Assembly (NCBI GenBank): GCA_947579605.1
Contig: OX388322.1
Location: 11,222,001 to 11,286,000 of the forward strand
Direction: 5' to 3'
DNA length: 64,000 nt
Origin: Athripsodes cinereus
Lineage: Eukaryota; Arthropoda; Insecta; Trichoptera; Leptoceridae
The notes under the pieces were generated by a model. It saw nothing but the letters and a program-made list of their open reading frames with translations, was not told the DNA's origin and did not search any database. This document shows positions 53,069 through 64,000 of the stretch, one piece after another; position 1 is the first letter of the stretch, and each line of letters starts with the position of its first letter. The position numbers and the translations under genes were made by a program.

Positions 53069-56000
53069 TTATAAGTTTATTCCATTCTGCGCTAGAAATC
53101 TTGTCATCAATTTGAACACTGGTTTACAATTAAGGGACAGGAGGTATGGGACGCTGACAGGAAATTGAATATCCAACTTACCAAGATCCCGGAGGAAGCT
53201 AGGGTATTGGTCATTTATTGGACATTCGAAGAAAATATGGTTCAGATCTTCCTCCGCCATTTCGCAATCGCATATCGGACTCGCCACCGTGTGGATTTTA
53301 TACAGATGGGATCTGAGACAGACATGCCCAATACGCATCCGACAAATTGATGAAGTTTCAAACTTGTTTAGTCTCAAGCTTGAGAACCATGGTTTCCTCA
53401 AGAGATTGGGTTGGATAACTGCAAAAAATTTACCCTTAGTGGCCGAAGAGCTCTCCCAATGTTGGGTCCACTCTCTCCAAAGCCTGTCCTGAGCCACCGT
53501 TACCAAATCGGAGACGGGGACTGTAGAATGAGCCCTACTACCACCCTCCAGAGCCATTTTTGCGAATTGGTCAGCAAGTTCGTTGCCCCGGATGCCACAG
53601 TGGCTGGGAATCCAGGCCAGAGTGACATCCAGATCCCTATCCCTACAGTCGCTCAATAGCTTTACAATTTCGATAGCGATACCGTCACCGGGGAAATTAA
53701 ATGGATCAGACTTGAGTTTTTCTAGTGCGCTCAAACAATCGCTGAGAATGAGATATTTGATACCAGAAGAAGACCCCAGGATATACCGAAGCGCCTCCAG
53801 GATTGCAATGCATTCAGCCGTAAAGACAGATACCTCTCCAGGCAATTGAAGCAATTTGAAGAAATTGTTGGTCTCGGAAAAAGGCTGCACCAACAAACGG
53901 GACATTCGGAGCTTTTGAACCATCTGTATAGATTAAGTGGTACCCTTTCCATTCAGAGTCAATCAAGGAATGAAATTCATTCGCTGCAAAAGGATTTTTT
54001 TGGATGCCCAAAGACAGAAGAATATTTGGTCGGCCCGAAAGAGTCCGATACTCCACCCGGTAAATAGGTAACTCCCTTGCACTGGGAGCTTTAGTGACAA
54101 CCGTTCGATAATGACGTTGACTATTGACAAGCAGTGGGGCAGGTTTGTTCCTCCAGAATTGGGAAGAATCATACAACGAATCTAGTACCTGTAACCCTCT
54201 ATGTAACGGGTGGTTACTGAACCTACAACGACCCAGATAAAACTTGTCGGCAAGGAGCTGTCTACGCAATGCGAGTAGCGGCTCACCGGCCTCCACTTGC
54301 ATAGCGTTAATGGGTGAAGATCTCATTGTACCCAAAATAATACGAAGGCCCTGAGCATGAATTCTATACAACTTCAAGAGATTATTTTTGGATGTCGGCT
54401 CAATAAGAAAACTAGCCATGTCCAGATGACTCCTAACGTAAGCATTATAAAAGATTCTTTGGACAAATGGGTGGCAGCCCCACCAGACTCGTGACACTGA
54501 TCTCATCGCATTAAGCCCTCCCAAGGCTTTGCTACAAATATAATCAATGAAGGTGTTCCAGGATAACTTGGAATCCGAGATCACCCCCAGCACTCTGACA
54601 GAAGACTTAACAGGTAACGGAATATCGCAACACAATATATTTATTCTCGGCATACTAGTTTTCTTTGAAAAGACGACTACCTCACACTTATCAGCAGAGA
54701 TTTCCAATTCATTAGTGTCAAACCATACCGAAAACCGCTGTAAATTAGCGTTCAATATTGATTCTGCCTGTGATACATCCTGACATTGCACATATATAAA
54801 AAAGTCATCTGCGTACTGAAGAATTTTACATGGCTCCCTAATTGAGTGATCCAAGTCGTATGTATAAAGACTATAAAGAATAGGGCTGATCACAGAGCCT
54901 TGAGGAAGGCCCCTGTGGACCTGACGAGACTCCGACCCCACAAGAATAGTCCTATCTACCACTAGATTAACAATGAAACTGCTTAACATCAGGGGAACCC
55001 CTGTTTCCAATAATTTTCGCTCCAGTATGTCGATCTTTACTCTGTCATACGCAGATTTGACGTCCAGGAATACCGCCACCAAAGAATGCTTCTCTGAGAA
55101 AGCCACATCAATGTCAGTGACCAAAACCGATAGAACGTCCACAATGCTTTGCATCCTACGGAAACCAAACTGAGAATTCGAGAGGATATTGTTGTGGTCA
55201 AAAAACCATTCTAATCTCCTCTTGATTAGACGCTCCACTACCTTAACCAATGATGAGGAGATTGCTATAGGTCTATACGAGGACGCAGAACTAGGATCAC
55301 AATTTTTCTTGGGTACCTATAGGAATAACCAATTGGGTTTTCCAATCAGAAGGGATTCGACCACACTGAAGAGCGCAATTTATCAAGGAGAGTAAGTACT
55401 CCTTTGTCCCTGTATCACACCTCTTAACAAAACTATACGGGATATCGTCTACCCCCAGGGATTTGTCGTGAACTGTTGACAGTACCCAGTACAGTTCGTC
55501 CATGCTGAATGGTGAATCCATCCAATTGCGTTCACTGAATGCATACACAAACGGTACCTCGTTCTCGTTAGGCACAGATGGAGGAGCCAATCTATTAACG
55601 AACTCTTGTCTCCACTCTCCATCTGCTCTATGCTGGTTATGAGAATATTTAGGGTTATAGAACAGTTTGATTGTTTTCCATACTGAGGACATAGGTACCT
55701 CTGGCGATAGAGAGGAGCAAAAACGTCTCCATCCCGCACGCTTCTTGTTTTTAAGAGTTCTTTTGGCGCTTGCGGCCACATTTAGATAATTCATGTAACT
55801 TTCCATGCTCATATTAGTTTTGTAAATTTTGCAGGCGGCTTTACGCTTGTCAACCACTTCTTGACAATCTTTATCCCACCATGGGGGCTGTGGAATTGCT
55901 TTTTTTGACTGTTTTTTTTTTATCTGAGGTACGTGGGACTTTCCAGTTTCTATCAACGCCTCTGAGAATTTGGAGTAGCAGAGTGAGAGGTTATCATGAG

Positions 56001-56778
56001 ACGGAGAGGGTAACGACTGAACTCGTGTTTCTAGGTTTTTGGAGTAATGCGGCCAGTCGGCCTGGGAGGTATTGAAGCGAATTCGTTTTCATCGGTCCCC
56101 AAAAGCTCTCGGTTCCTCTACATAGGAACCTATAGAACCATTGATTAGAACAGGGAAGTGGTCACTTCCACAAGGGCACTCCAGAACCTGCCAGTCAAAC
56201 CTGGTGGCTAATTCCGCAGAGGCCAGACTGAGGTCCACTGCATTATGTCTGTGGAGTGGAGTATCAATTCTCGTGGGAGATCCATCGTTCAGGACACATA
56301 CATTAAACTCTTCCATCAAATCGACGAGGTCCCTTCCGCGGCGATCGCCGAGTTCGGAGCCCCAAAGTTGATGGTGAGCGTTAAAGTCGCCTAGCACTAA
56401 GTAGGGAGGTGATAAACTTAAAAACAACGAGCGAAGAGTTGAACTATTGACTCTGCTACTAGGAGGGATGTAAATAGAGAGGATAGACAATTTATTAATC
56501 TTAATTCCGACTACATTAAATTCATCGAAGGAATTTAGCGATAAAGGGACGAAAGGCAACGACAAGTTGACCAGAAGGGCCACACCGCCCCTACCACCCG
56601 CCCTGTCCTCCCGGAGACACTTGTAACTCCCAATCTCAAAACGAAACTCGGGCCTCAACCACGTCTCCGAGAGGGCCACAATGTAGGGCTTGAATTTGTT
56701 AATGAGATATATAATGTCTGTTTTCTTTGGAAGAACACTACGGCAATTCCATTGCAGCATTGGGGTTAGCGAAGCCAT
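53069..56778 (-). pseudogene. LINE ORF2 (endonuclease, RT, RNase H), frameshifted
   Basis: Endonuclease domain 56778-56089 with QWNCRS, SETW, GDFNAHH, DLSLAS and GSDHFPV, i.e. all expected catalytic residues, then a stop. Linker frame 55956-55297 (PPWWDKDCQEVVDKRK, KKRAGWRRFCSSLSPEV). Frameshift near 55290. RT 55250-53950 with VKSAYDRV, GLPQGSVISPILY and LQYADDFFIY. RNase H starts at TDGSKAP, then a frameshift around 53900; it continues with AECIAILEAL, LILSDCLSALE and PSHCGIRGNELAD. The last block TSSICRMRIGHVCLRSHL ... ICDCEMAEEDLNHIF is a cysteine/histidine end motif. At least three disabling lesions. Confidence 0.88.
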
Positions 56779-57799
56779 TGTTCAGAGCTTGAGTGAGCAG
56801 GGTAATAGTGGAGGCAACGTTGGACGGTATATTTGGGATTAAAGAAATTAAAGACATAAGTAAAGATGTGATGGTAGCTATGATATTATTAGGGTCCGTA
56901 GACAACGACTCTTCAGAGTAAGAAGGCCCGTTGAGTGCACAACCATTACGAGGATTCATCGGTTGACCATTGGTGTACGATAGTAGGGGGGTTATATTTT
57001 CCCTGTCTACTGAGAGAGCAGGATGGGGTCTTTTATCAGGGATTAGACGAGTTTTGTATAGGATCGACCGTTGGGACTGGGTGACATTAGCAGAGGTATG
57101 TTCCACATTAGTTACATTAGCGAAGGATTTTGTAGCTGGGGGTACTCTTTTTAAAGCCTCAAAATAAGAGATGTTGTCCTTTGCCATTGTTATTTTGGTT
57201 AATCAATACTTCAACACCCCAGAATGCTTTGCCTATTCAGCTTGTGGTGGCGCTAGTAAAGTTTTTGCTTTGTCTATTCAGCGTGTGGTGGCGCTAGTAA
57301 AGCTTTGAAAATCGTCGACGGGATGGCGGTAGTGTATAGCAGAGAATAATATTACTTCAGTCTTAACTGAACGAGGGTGTAGAGGAGACTCATTTTTATT
57401 TACAATGTGCACAATGTAGGGAGCAGCAGAAAATTCCGAATACAGGGAGCGTTGAGGACTCTCCGGATGGTCGACATGAACAAGGTTGGCAGAAGTGGCC
57501 GAGAGCCCGCCACCAGAAGAGGAGGAATAGGGAACCGAGGAATTAGTAGGCGCGATAGCGTTTGGTGGGGTTTGAACCTTTCTCGGGTTGGACTGACTAG
57601 GCGGTATTGCTGTTGTTAGAGAGTCCTCGTCAGACGAATTTACTGCCTTCTTGCGTTTTCGTCTATGCGACTTCACGGTTATGAATTCCGCAGGTGACGT
57701 AGGCAACTCTACGTCAGACACTGAAAGCATAGATCCATCTGTCTCAGCTTCGGACCCATCTGGAGGCCGGGACGGCCCATCTGGGGGTTTGTCCCCCAT
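56738..57799 (-). pseudogene. LINE ORF1 (gag-like) lacking its zinc-knuckle region
   Basis: 57799-57278 matches the first ~120 residues of the plus-copy ORF1 (PPDGSEAETDGSMLSVSDVE, SPLHPRSV); 57187-56738 matches its last ~150 (MAKDNISYFEALKR ... IPNIPSNVASTITLL). About 210 residues in between, holding all three CCHC knuckles of the sister copy, are gone. In their place is non-coding DNA with two 42-bp tandem units. ORF1's end overlaps ORF2's start by about 40 bases, as in the sister copy. Confidence 0.85.
57225..57308. repeat. Two tandem 42-bp units at the ORF1 deletion
   Basis: GCTTTGCCTATTCAGCTTGT and GCTTTGTCTATTCAGCGTGT each continue GGTGGCGCTAGTAAAG. They sit exactly where the zinc-knuckle region is missing and look like filler DNA from repair. 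Confidence 0.85.
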
Positions 57800-58029
57800 A
57801 TTCTACACAACTCACCAGACAAAGTACACGTGTGTACCCTAACCTATAACAATATTAATATAATGAGGAATATGTATATACTAATAAAATTTTACCAGCT
57901 CCACCTCCCCCGCGTCAATATATCGATTGAAAGAAACAAATGAATGTAAATGGCAACAAAAAAAACACTCAATCTACTGAGAATTGATAGAGCACGACTA
58001 CCGACTGTCAAAATTGTGCAGTAACGACC

Positions 58030-58042
58030 TGTCCATACAGTT
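58030..58042. repeat. 13-bp target-site duplication, right copy
   Basis: TGTCCATACAGTT, identical to 52893-52905. Confidence 0.92.
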
Positions 58043-58260
58043 ACTTAAAGCAAAATTTTATTAAGTATTATTATACTAAATGTCATTATATTTCAAAGAA
58101 AAAAGGCATCAAGTTTAATAAAATTATAATTGATTTCGTTATTTTTCCTTTTATTACACTTTTTATTACCACTAAAACAAAAAAGCTTATATTTGCGTGT
58201 TCCTGCGCTGCGCTACGCACGATCGTTTTCTTTTTATTGCAATTTTTCTGTATATTTCGT

Positions 58261-58535
58261 TAAGTAGCATTCACATTGCTTCACTTTGTATGATCATCCA
58301 GAGTGTCACGGTCAAACCTGTTCATCGAAAGTGAACACGTCTGTTCACATTATTGTTCATCCTATGCTTTCACTGCCATATCAACACTCTCACTCATGTT
58401 GTATGTAGTTTGACGTATTTTCGTATAAAAATAATTAAACAAATTCAAAAATGAAAAATAACACTTAAAATAAATTAATATAGCTCTCGACTGCATAATA
58501 ATTTTGTACATGATTCTGACATTCGTTTTTTGACG
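58261..58535. mobile_element. MITE copy 2, one half, interrupted by the plus-strand LINE
   Basis: AAGTAGCATTCACATTGCTT through TCATCCTATGCTTTCACTGC, CATGTTGTATGTAGTTTGAC to ATTTTGTACATGATTCTGAC aligns with the reverse complement of 52580-52847. Similarity stops at about 58535, where the plus-strand LINE begins. The remaining half should lie beyond the LINE, outside the window. Confidence 0.7.
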
Positions 58536-58732
58536 TTTGAATTGGAGTTGAGAGGTGATCGGTGACAGTGATAGCGGTGTGATATAATCATATTAAAAGT
58601 TGATAGTGCTTAAATATTAGCTTGAATTTAGTCAATAAGTGCGCATTCTTGTAATATTAGTAAGTTTGACATATTCGATTGCTTAAGTGACAGCGGACAC
58701 TAGGTGGCCTCGAATTCGTACGCAATAACGCA

Positions 58733-60190
58733 ATGTCGGAGGGAGTGTCTCCAGACCCGTGGCCACCGGATGGCTCGGAGACGGACGGATCATTGATTTC
58801 AGTCCCAGATGTGGACATGCCCACCTCACCGTCACAGTTTGTGACGGTAAAATCCAAAGTATCTCGCAGGTCAAAGAGGAAGAAGGAGACTCATACATCT
58901 AGCGATGATGAAGATAAAATATCTTCTCCCTCCCCCCATACAATACCTCCTCCATCTGCAACCATAATCGAGATGCCCCCTCCTCCCAAAGTAACCCCAC
59001 CCGTCAATGGAGTCCCAGCAGCCCGGTATACGGAGCATTCGTTGGCTCCATTCATTGTTCTCGTATCAAACATTGATAACACTCCATTACACCCAATTAA
59101 TTTTGGAAAGAAGATGAGCAATCACAAAATACAAAATTTAGTCATGGGCGGAGTAATGAAGTTAGGTAGGAACAGAATTCAGCTCACATTCTCCTCTGGA
59201 AATGCAGCAAATGCGTTTCTAGAAAGTAATTTTGTCTCTCAGTCCAACATAAAAGCCTATATTCCCACTTTTAAAACGATCAAGATGGGACTCGTTAGAG
59301 GCATCGAAGTTGACGTAACAGAGGAGGAAATTATTAAGTTTGCCGAAATTCCGGATGGGTGTGGAAAAATTGTCAAAGCCAGAAGGCTTAATAGAAAGGT
59401 GGTCAATCAGGGCCTTGTGACATGGGTACCATCTCAAACCGTTGTCCTCTCGTTTGAGGGACAAATTCTACCTAAAAATATATACCTTTTCCATAATTCC
59501 CTGGTCACCGAACTTTACACATATCCTACCACTCTATGCCACAAATGCTGCAGATTTGGTCACCTAATGAAGGATTGTCGTTCCCTGCCCAGATGCTATA
59601 AATGTGGAAAAGACCACATGGGCTCGCAATGCGAAGCAGTGGAGCCATTTGCTTGCGTTAATTGCTCAGGCCCTCACATCGCAACGAGTCCATCCTGCCC
59701 AATCCTGAGTCGTGAAAAAGAAATTAAATGGACCATGGCTAGAGACAATATTTCTTATTTTGAGGCCACAAAAAAGACACCTCTCGTGGCACACAAATCG
59801 TTTGCAGAAGCAACATCCTCATCTCACCCTTCTATCAGCCAACCGACTCAATCAATTAGAGTATCGCGTCCTATAGTCCCCAAAGCCCACAAACCTAGAC
59901 CCACAACATCTTGGGATAGGACAGAGATTAACTCTCTTCTGTCATATCCTAATGGCCAAGCTACCCAACCTCAAAATGGCTGTGCCCTTAAAAGGGACGA
60001 GGCCTCAACGGAGTCACGAGCCCTGGCCGGCCCTGTTGACCCAATTGTAACAAATATATCAACCCTCTTAGTGTCTATCTTGTCCCTGCTCCCAAATATA
60101 CCGTCCAACGTCGCCACAGCTATATCACTTCTAATAGAATCAATTCAGGATGTATCCACTGCGCTCAATCCTGCAGTGGAACTGTCGTAG
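58733..60190 (+). CDS. LINE ORF1, gag-like zinc-knuckle protein
   Basis: Uninterrupted, 485 residues; RNA-binding chaperone/particle protein of the retrotransposon. Low-complexity acidic and proline-rich head (residues 1-100) with basic RRSKRKK at about 45-51. A globular region covers about 105-260. Three knuckles follow: CHKCCRFGHLMKDC (269-282, C-x2-C-x4-H-x4-C), CYKCGKDHMGSQC (288-300) and CVNCSGPH...C (308-322). The C-terminal ~140 residues include MARDNISYFEATKK and LPNIPSNVATAISLL. The stop at 60188-60190 lies 41 bases inside ORF2. Start chosen as the first ATG matching the sister's N-terminus. Confidence 0.88.
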   Translation: MSEGVSPDPWPPDGSETDGSLISVPDVDMPTSPSQFVTVKSKVSRRSKRKKETHTSSDDEDKISSPSPHTIPPPSATIIEMPPPPKVTPPVNGVPAARYTEHSLAPFIVLVSNIDNTPLHPINFGKKMSNHKIQNLVMGGVMKLGRNRIQLTFSSGNAANAFLESNFVSQSNIKAYIPTFKTIKMGLVRGIEVDVTEEEIIKFAEIPDGCGKIVKARRLNRKVVNQGLVTWVPSQTVVLSFEGQILPKNIYLFHNSLVTELYTYPTTLCHKCCRFGHLMKDCRSLPRCYKCGKDHMGSQCEAVEPFACVNCSGPHIATSPSCPILSREKEIKWTMARDNISYFEATKKTPLVAHKSFAEATSSSHPSISQPTQSIRVSRPIVPKAHKPRPTTSWDRTEINSLLSYPNGQATQPQNGCALKRDEASTESRALAGPVDPIVTNISTLLVSILSLLPNIPSNVATAISLLIESIQDVSTALNPAVELS

Positions 60191-63100
60191 TCTTTTGTCC
60201 AAAAAAACGGACGTCTTATACCTAATCAATAAGTTCCGTACATGCATAGTGGCCCTCTCGGAGACGTGGATGGTCCCTGAATTCCACTTTGGAGTGGGGG
60301 GGTATTCATGTTTCCGGGAGGACAGGCCGGATGGTAGAGGCGGAGTGGCCCTGCTGGTCAACTCGTCGCTGCCATCTGTTCCTTTATCGCTGGATGCATG
60401 TGAGGAGCTGAACGTGATTGGTGTTATGATTGGTAAAATCTCAATCCTCTCCATATACATCCCGCCCAACAGCAGAGTAGGTTACTCTACATTCAGATCC
60501 TTGTTTTCAGCACTGACTCCTCCCTTCTTGGTGTTGGGAGATTTTAATGCACACCATACCCTCTGGGGCTCCGAAAGCAATGATCGCAGAGGTAGGGACC
60601 TAGCCGAAATCCTGGAGGAGTTTAATGTGTGTGTTCTGAACGATGGCTCCCCTACAAGGGTCGACACGCCCAATCACAGACAGAGCTCAGTGGATCTCAG
60701 CCTCGCCTCCGCGGATATAGCCGCAGGATTCGACTGGCAAGTCATGGACTTTTCATGTGGTAGTGACCACCTCCCCATTCACATATCTGGCCACCTTGAA
60801 TCCTATACAGAGGACCAAAGGTCAACCCGTAACCCAATAGATCGACACAAGCGTATCCGTTTTAACACAACTGCTGCTGATTGGAGGAGGTTCTCCGACG
60901 ATCTGGAGCGGCGTGTTGGGTCGCTTCCTACTCCTTCTCAGGGTAACCTAGCCCTATGTAACACCGAGTTTTCGGAGGCCATGGTTGAGGCGGGAAAAAG
61001 GTGCGTGCCTATTGTTAGACCCGGAAAATCCAAGAAGCTATTGGCTATGCCCCCTTGGTGGGACAAAGATTGCCAAGAGGTGGTAAACAAACGAAAGGCA
61101 TCCTGCAAAGCATACATTAATAACATGAGTATGGAGAATTATCTAATATATCAAAACTCCGCGGCTATCGCCAGGCGTACCTTAAAAAACAAGAAACGGG
61201 CTGGCTGGAAGAAATTCTGTTCATCCCTGTCCCCAGACGTACCTCCATCCATTGTCTGGAGGACTATTAAACAATTCCACAATCCTAAGTACTCCGGCCG
61301 CAGAAAAACTGTATCAGGGGAATGGAAACTCGAATTTGTAAACAAACTGGCGCCTCCTTCTGCACCCAACATAAACGAGATTCCCTTTAGATACACGTTC
61401 AGCGCACGGAGTTGGATGGACATGCCATTCAATATGGACGAACTAGAGTGGGTCCTGGCCTCAGTCCAGGATAAGACGCCTGGGGTAGACAATATCCCAT
61501 ATAGTTTTTTGGGGAAAAGTGATACGGAATCGAAGGAATACTTATTATCCATAATTAATGTAGCATTTGAAGGAGGAGAAATTCCCCCAAATTGGAAGTC
61601 CCAAATTGTAGTACCTATATTAAAAAAAAATTGTGTGGTTAATTGTGCTTCTTCTTACAGACCGATCGCAGTTTCTACCTCTATAATTAAGGTGGTAGAA
61701 CACCTTATTAAGAGGCGACTGGAGTGGTTCCTGGAGCACAATGACATCCTCTCGGGGTCACAGTTTGGGTTCCGGAAGAAGAGGGGTACATTGGACGTAT
61801 TGTCAATATTTGTTACCGATGTTAACATTGCATTCTCTGCGAGAAACTCTCTGGTTGCGGTCTTCATGGATGTCAAGTCGGCATATGACAACGTTAGAAT
61901 TGATATTTTGGAGAGAAAGCTGCTCGAAACGGGGGTTCCGCTTAGGTTTTGTAGCTTTATTACCAACCTTCTGCTCGATAGGAACATTCTTGTAGAGACT
62001 GAATCACGTCAGGTACATGCGGGTCTTCCACAGGGGTCTGTTATCAGCCCTATCCTATACAATCTTTACACCTATGATCTAGACCGTGCTGTTGGGGATC
62101 CTTGCAGGGTATTGCAGTATGCTGACGATTTCTTCATATATATGGAATGTAGGGATGTTTTGGATTCGGAGGGGATCCTTAATTCTAATATGGACCGTCT
62201 CTCTACTTGGTTTGATAATACATACATACATACATACATCTTCTTCCCCTTGTCCTAGTTGGGTCGGGGGCCCATTGCGCCTAGGTACTTCCTCCAGAGA
62301 TCCCTGTCCACTGCTGCTTCCAGGACCTCTGGCCACTCCAAACCAAACCTTTCAACTTAATATAATAATGGTTTGATAATAATGGATTGGAAATCTCCGT
62401 CCATAAGTGTGAGGTTGTCATATTCTCAAAAAAAAAGGTGGTCCCTAGAATCGATATCCGATGTGGTGGAAATTCCATCCCTACAAAGAATTCTGTCAGA
62501 GTACTGGGGGTAATATTGGACGCTAAACTCTCTTGGAATTTGTATGTTGATCACATTTGCAGTAGAAGCTTGATTGGTCTCAACGCTATGAGAGCTGTGT
62601 CACGCGTTTGGTGGGGGTGCCACCCTTCGGTCCAAAGGCTGTTTTATAATGCTTATGTTAGAAGTCAGTTAGACTTAGCTAGCTTTCTTATCGAACCGAC
62701 CTCCAAAAATAATCTTCTGAAGCTGGAGCGTGTACAGTCACAGGGACTTAGAATTATTTTGGGTGCGATGAGGTCCTCCCCTGTAAATGCTCTGCAAGTG
62801 GAGGCGGGGGAGCCACCCTTGCCTCTACGTAGAAAGCTTCTCGCAGATAAATTCTACCTGGGTCGCTGGAGGACTCACAATCATCCACTCATTCCAAAAT
62901 TACAAAAGTTGGATGCGCTGTGTGAGTCTTCGGTCTTCTGGAGGAATAAACATCCCCCACACCTTGTCGTGAGTGCCCGCTCGTACCACTCTTTGGTCGC
63001 AAGGACTCCCAGCCACAATAAGTTACCCATATATTTGGCCGACCATCAGGTCCTTTCACTGCGACCAAATATTCTCTTGTCTTTGGGAGTTGAGAATGGC

Positions 63101-64000
63101 CCTTTTGCCCCGATGGAGTTTTGTTCGGCAATTGAGAGTCGCTGGAGGGGTTATCACTTGATTTTCACTGACGGTTCTAAACATCCTGATTACCCGCACG
63201 TTGGTGCGGCTTTTTACTCAGATTCTGAAAAGATATTCAGACTATTCCAGTTGCCGAGAGAAGTATCAGTCTTCACAGCCGAATGTATCGCTATATTAGA
63301 GGCGCTTGGTTTTATATTGGAGACCCATGCTCCTTCCTCGAGGATCTTAATTCTGAGTGATAGTCAGAGCGCCCTGGAGAGTCTCAAGTCCTCACCATTT
63401 AATCACCCTGATGACACCATATGCCTACAAATTAGGGAACGTTTGGTCAGGTGTAGGGATAGAGGAGTTGATGTCACAATGGCTTGGATTCCGAGCCATT
63501 GTGGCATACCTGGAAACGAATTAGCAGATAGGTTTGCAAAGATGGCCTTGGAGTCGGGAAGCAAAGTCCATTCGACCATCCCGGTTAACGATTTGCTGCC
63601 ACTTGCTCAGGAGGGATTGTATCAGGAATGGCAGCTGCTGTGGGAGACCTCTTCTAGGTCTAAAGGCAGATTTTATGCTGCAATCCAGCCCCAAATATTC
63701 AAAAAGCCTTGGTTCTCCAGTATTAAACTGAACAAATTTGAGACCTCGTCCATTTGCCGTATGCGTATTGGACATGTCTGTTTGAGAGCACACCTATTTA
63801 AAATCAATGTGGTGGAAAGCCCATTATGCGACTGTGAATGGGCGGAGGAAGACCTAGATCATGTTTTTTTGCAGTGTCCAATCAATGACCGATATCCAGA
63901 CTTTCTCAAGGACCTCCGTGGGTTGGGGGTTCAGCTACCTGTAAGCGTCCCATATCTTCTGGCCCTGAATTGCAGACCTATATTCAAGCTGCTCACTAGG
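60150..64000 (+). CDS. LINE ORF2 polyprotein: endonuclease, RT, RNase H; disrupted by one insertion, 3' end off window
   Basis: Starts at ATG 60150, overlapping ORF1 in another frame. Residues 5-225: apurinic-like endonuclease with QWNCRS, SETW, GDFNAHH, DLSLAS, CGSDH all intact. Residues ~300-480: linker with PPWWDKDCQEVVNKRK. RT: MDVKSAYDNV, GLPQGSVISPILYN, and LQYADDFFIY near residue 657. At 62221 a 148-bp insertion breaks the frame; the open frame ends at 62258. After the duplicated target (62369-62381) the original frame resumes and has no stop to 64000. It then encodes the thumb region, an RNase H with FTDGSK, AECIAILEAL, LSDSQSAL and PSHCGIPGNELAD, and the SSICRMRIGHVCLRAHL cysteine block. 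Confidence 0.88.
62208..62381 (-). mobile_element. Nested LINE-tail insertion in ORF2 with 13-bp target duplication
   Basis: TGGTTTGATAATA occurs at 62208-62220 and 62369-62381. The 148 bp between is, on the minus strand, a 5'-truncated LINE end homologous to 42718-42921 (AGAGGTCCTGGAAGCAGC, GATCTCTGGAGGAAGTACCT), ending in (ATGT)n. The net gain of 161 bases shifts the frame. Confidence 0.93.

Larger units (their letters stand above)
52906..58029 (-). mobile_element. Full-length RNase H-bearing LINE (I/LOA-like order), minus strand, inactive
   Basis: 5124 bp between perfect 13-bp target duplications. In its own direction: 5' UTR from 58029 (starts GGTCGTTACTGCAC), ORF1 57799-56738, ORF2 56778-53069, short 3' UTR, and a GAAGAAGAAG tail at 52906. 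The order gag-like, endonuclease, reverse transcriptase, RNase H fits the I/LOA group, but the clade was not tested. Since both ends are present, this is a complete insertion that decayed in place. Confidence 0.88.
58536..64000 (+). mobile_element. RNase H-bearing LINE, plus strand, nearly intact, runs off the window
   Basis: Sister of the element at 52906-58029, in the opposite orientation (5' ends facing each other). 5' UTR of about 200 bp, different from that of the sister, so the two belong to different subfamilies. ORF1 at 58733-60190 and ORF2 from 60150 are open apart from one nested insertion. 3' end not in the window. Confidence 0.85.

Noticed and set aside
53165..57842. Plus-strand open frames across the minus-strand LINE
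   Set aside because: They are complements of the LINE's coding frames and carry no domain motifs.
58891..61987. Minus-strand open frames across the plus-strand LINE ORFs
   Set aside because: Shadows of ORF1 and ORF2; no independent evidence of coding.

Overview
The window is nuclear DNA of an insect, most probably a moth or butterfly. Host genes carry short GT-AG introns. The background is strongly A+T rich. The repeats are of lepidopteran type: a Helitron with TC and CTAG ends, tRNA-derived SINEs, RTE-like LINE tails and frequent TAGGTACCTAC words. The order Lepidoptera is inferred from repeat style and protein flavour; no species is claimed.

Five host genes can be read. (1) 1013-2124, plus strand: the last three exons of a lysosome-associated membrane protein (LAMP). 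(2) 16349-22477, minus strand: an eight-exon seven-transmembrane receptor of adhesion/secretin type, 617 residues. (3) 29590-38007, plus strand: canonical nuclear poly(A) polymerase (hiiragi/PAPOLA family), twelve coding exons, about 650 residues. (4) 41282-41605 and (5) 50752-51199, both minus strand: two cytosolic thioredoxins, one with an intronless coding sequence and one with two coding exons. Poly(A) polymerase and the first thioredoxin are convergent. These housekeeping and signalling genes show no sign of working together as a cluster.

Most of the rest is mobile DNA, often nested. 2.1-16.3 kb is A+T-rich intergenic DNA with a hAT-like element, a MITE pair and minisatellites. 16-22 kb is the receptor, with two antisense LINE tails in its introns and a 191-bp tandem duplication upstream. 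22-29 kb holds LINE 3' ends and copies of a SINE whose 3' tail matches one of those LINEs. 29-41 kb is poly(A) polymerase; its 4.4-kb intron holds a terminal-inverted-repeat element loaded with a LINE and a SINE, plus a nearly perfect 145-bp-arm palindrome. 42.7-45.2 kb is a Helitron containing at least five other insertions. 45.5-49.2 kb has a decayed Ty3/gypsy-type gag with LTR and primer-binding site, then a Penelope-like fragment with an 11-copy minisatellite. 52.3-64 kb has two LINEs of one RNase H-bearing family arranged head to head. The minus copy (52906-58029) is complete, flanked by a 13-bp target duplication, and broken by frameshifts and a deletion. The plus copy (from about 58536 to beyond the window) has open ORFs interrupted only by a 148-bp nested insertion with its own 13-bp target duplication.

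The most notable signals are the SINE/LINE shared 3' tail, the long palindromes in transcribed DNA, the Helitron nest, the LTR element with internal sequence on both sides of one LTR, and the nearly intact RNase H-type LINE. No defence system, CRISPR array or operon is present.
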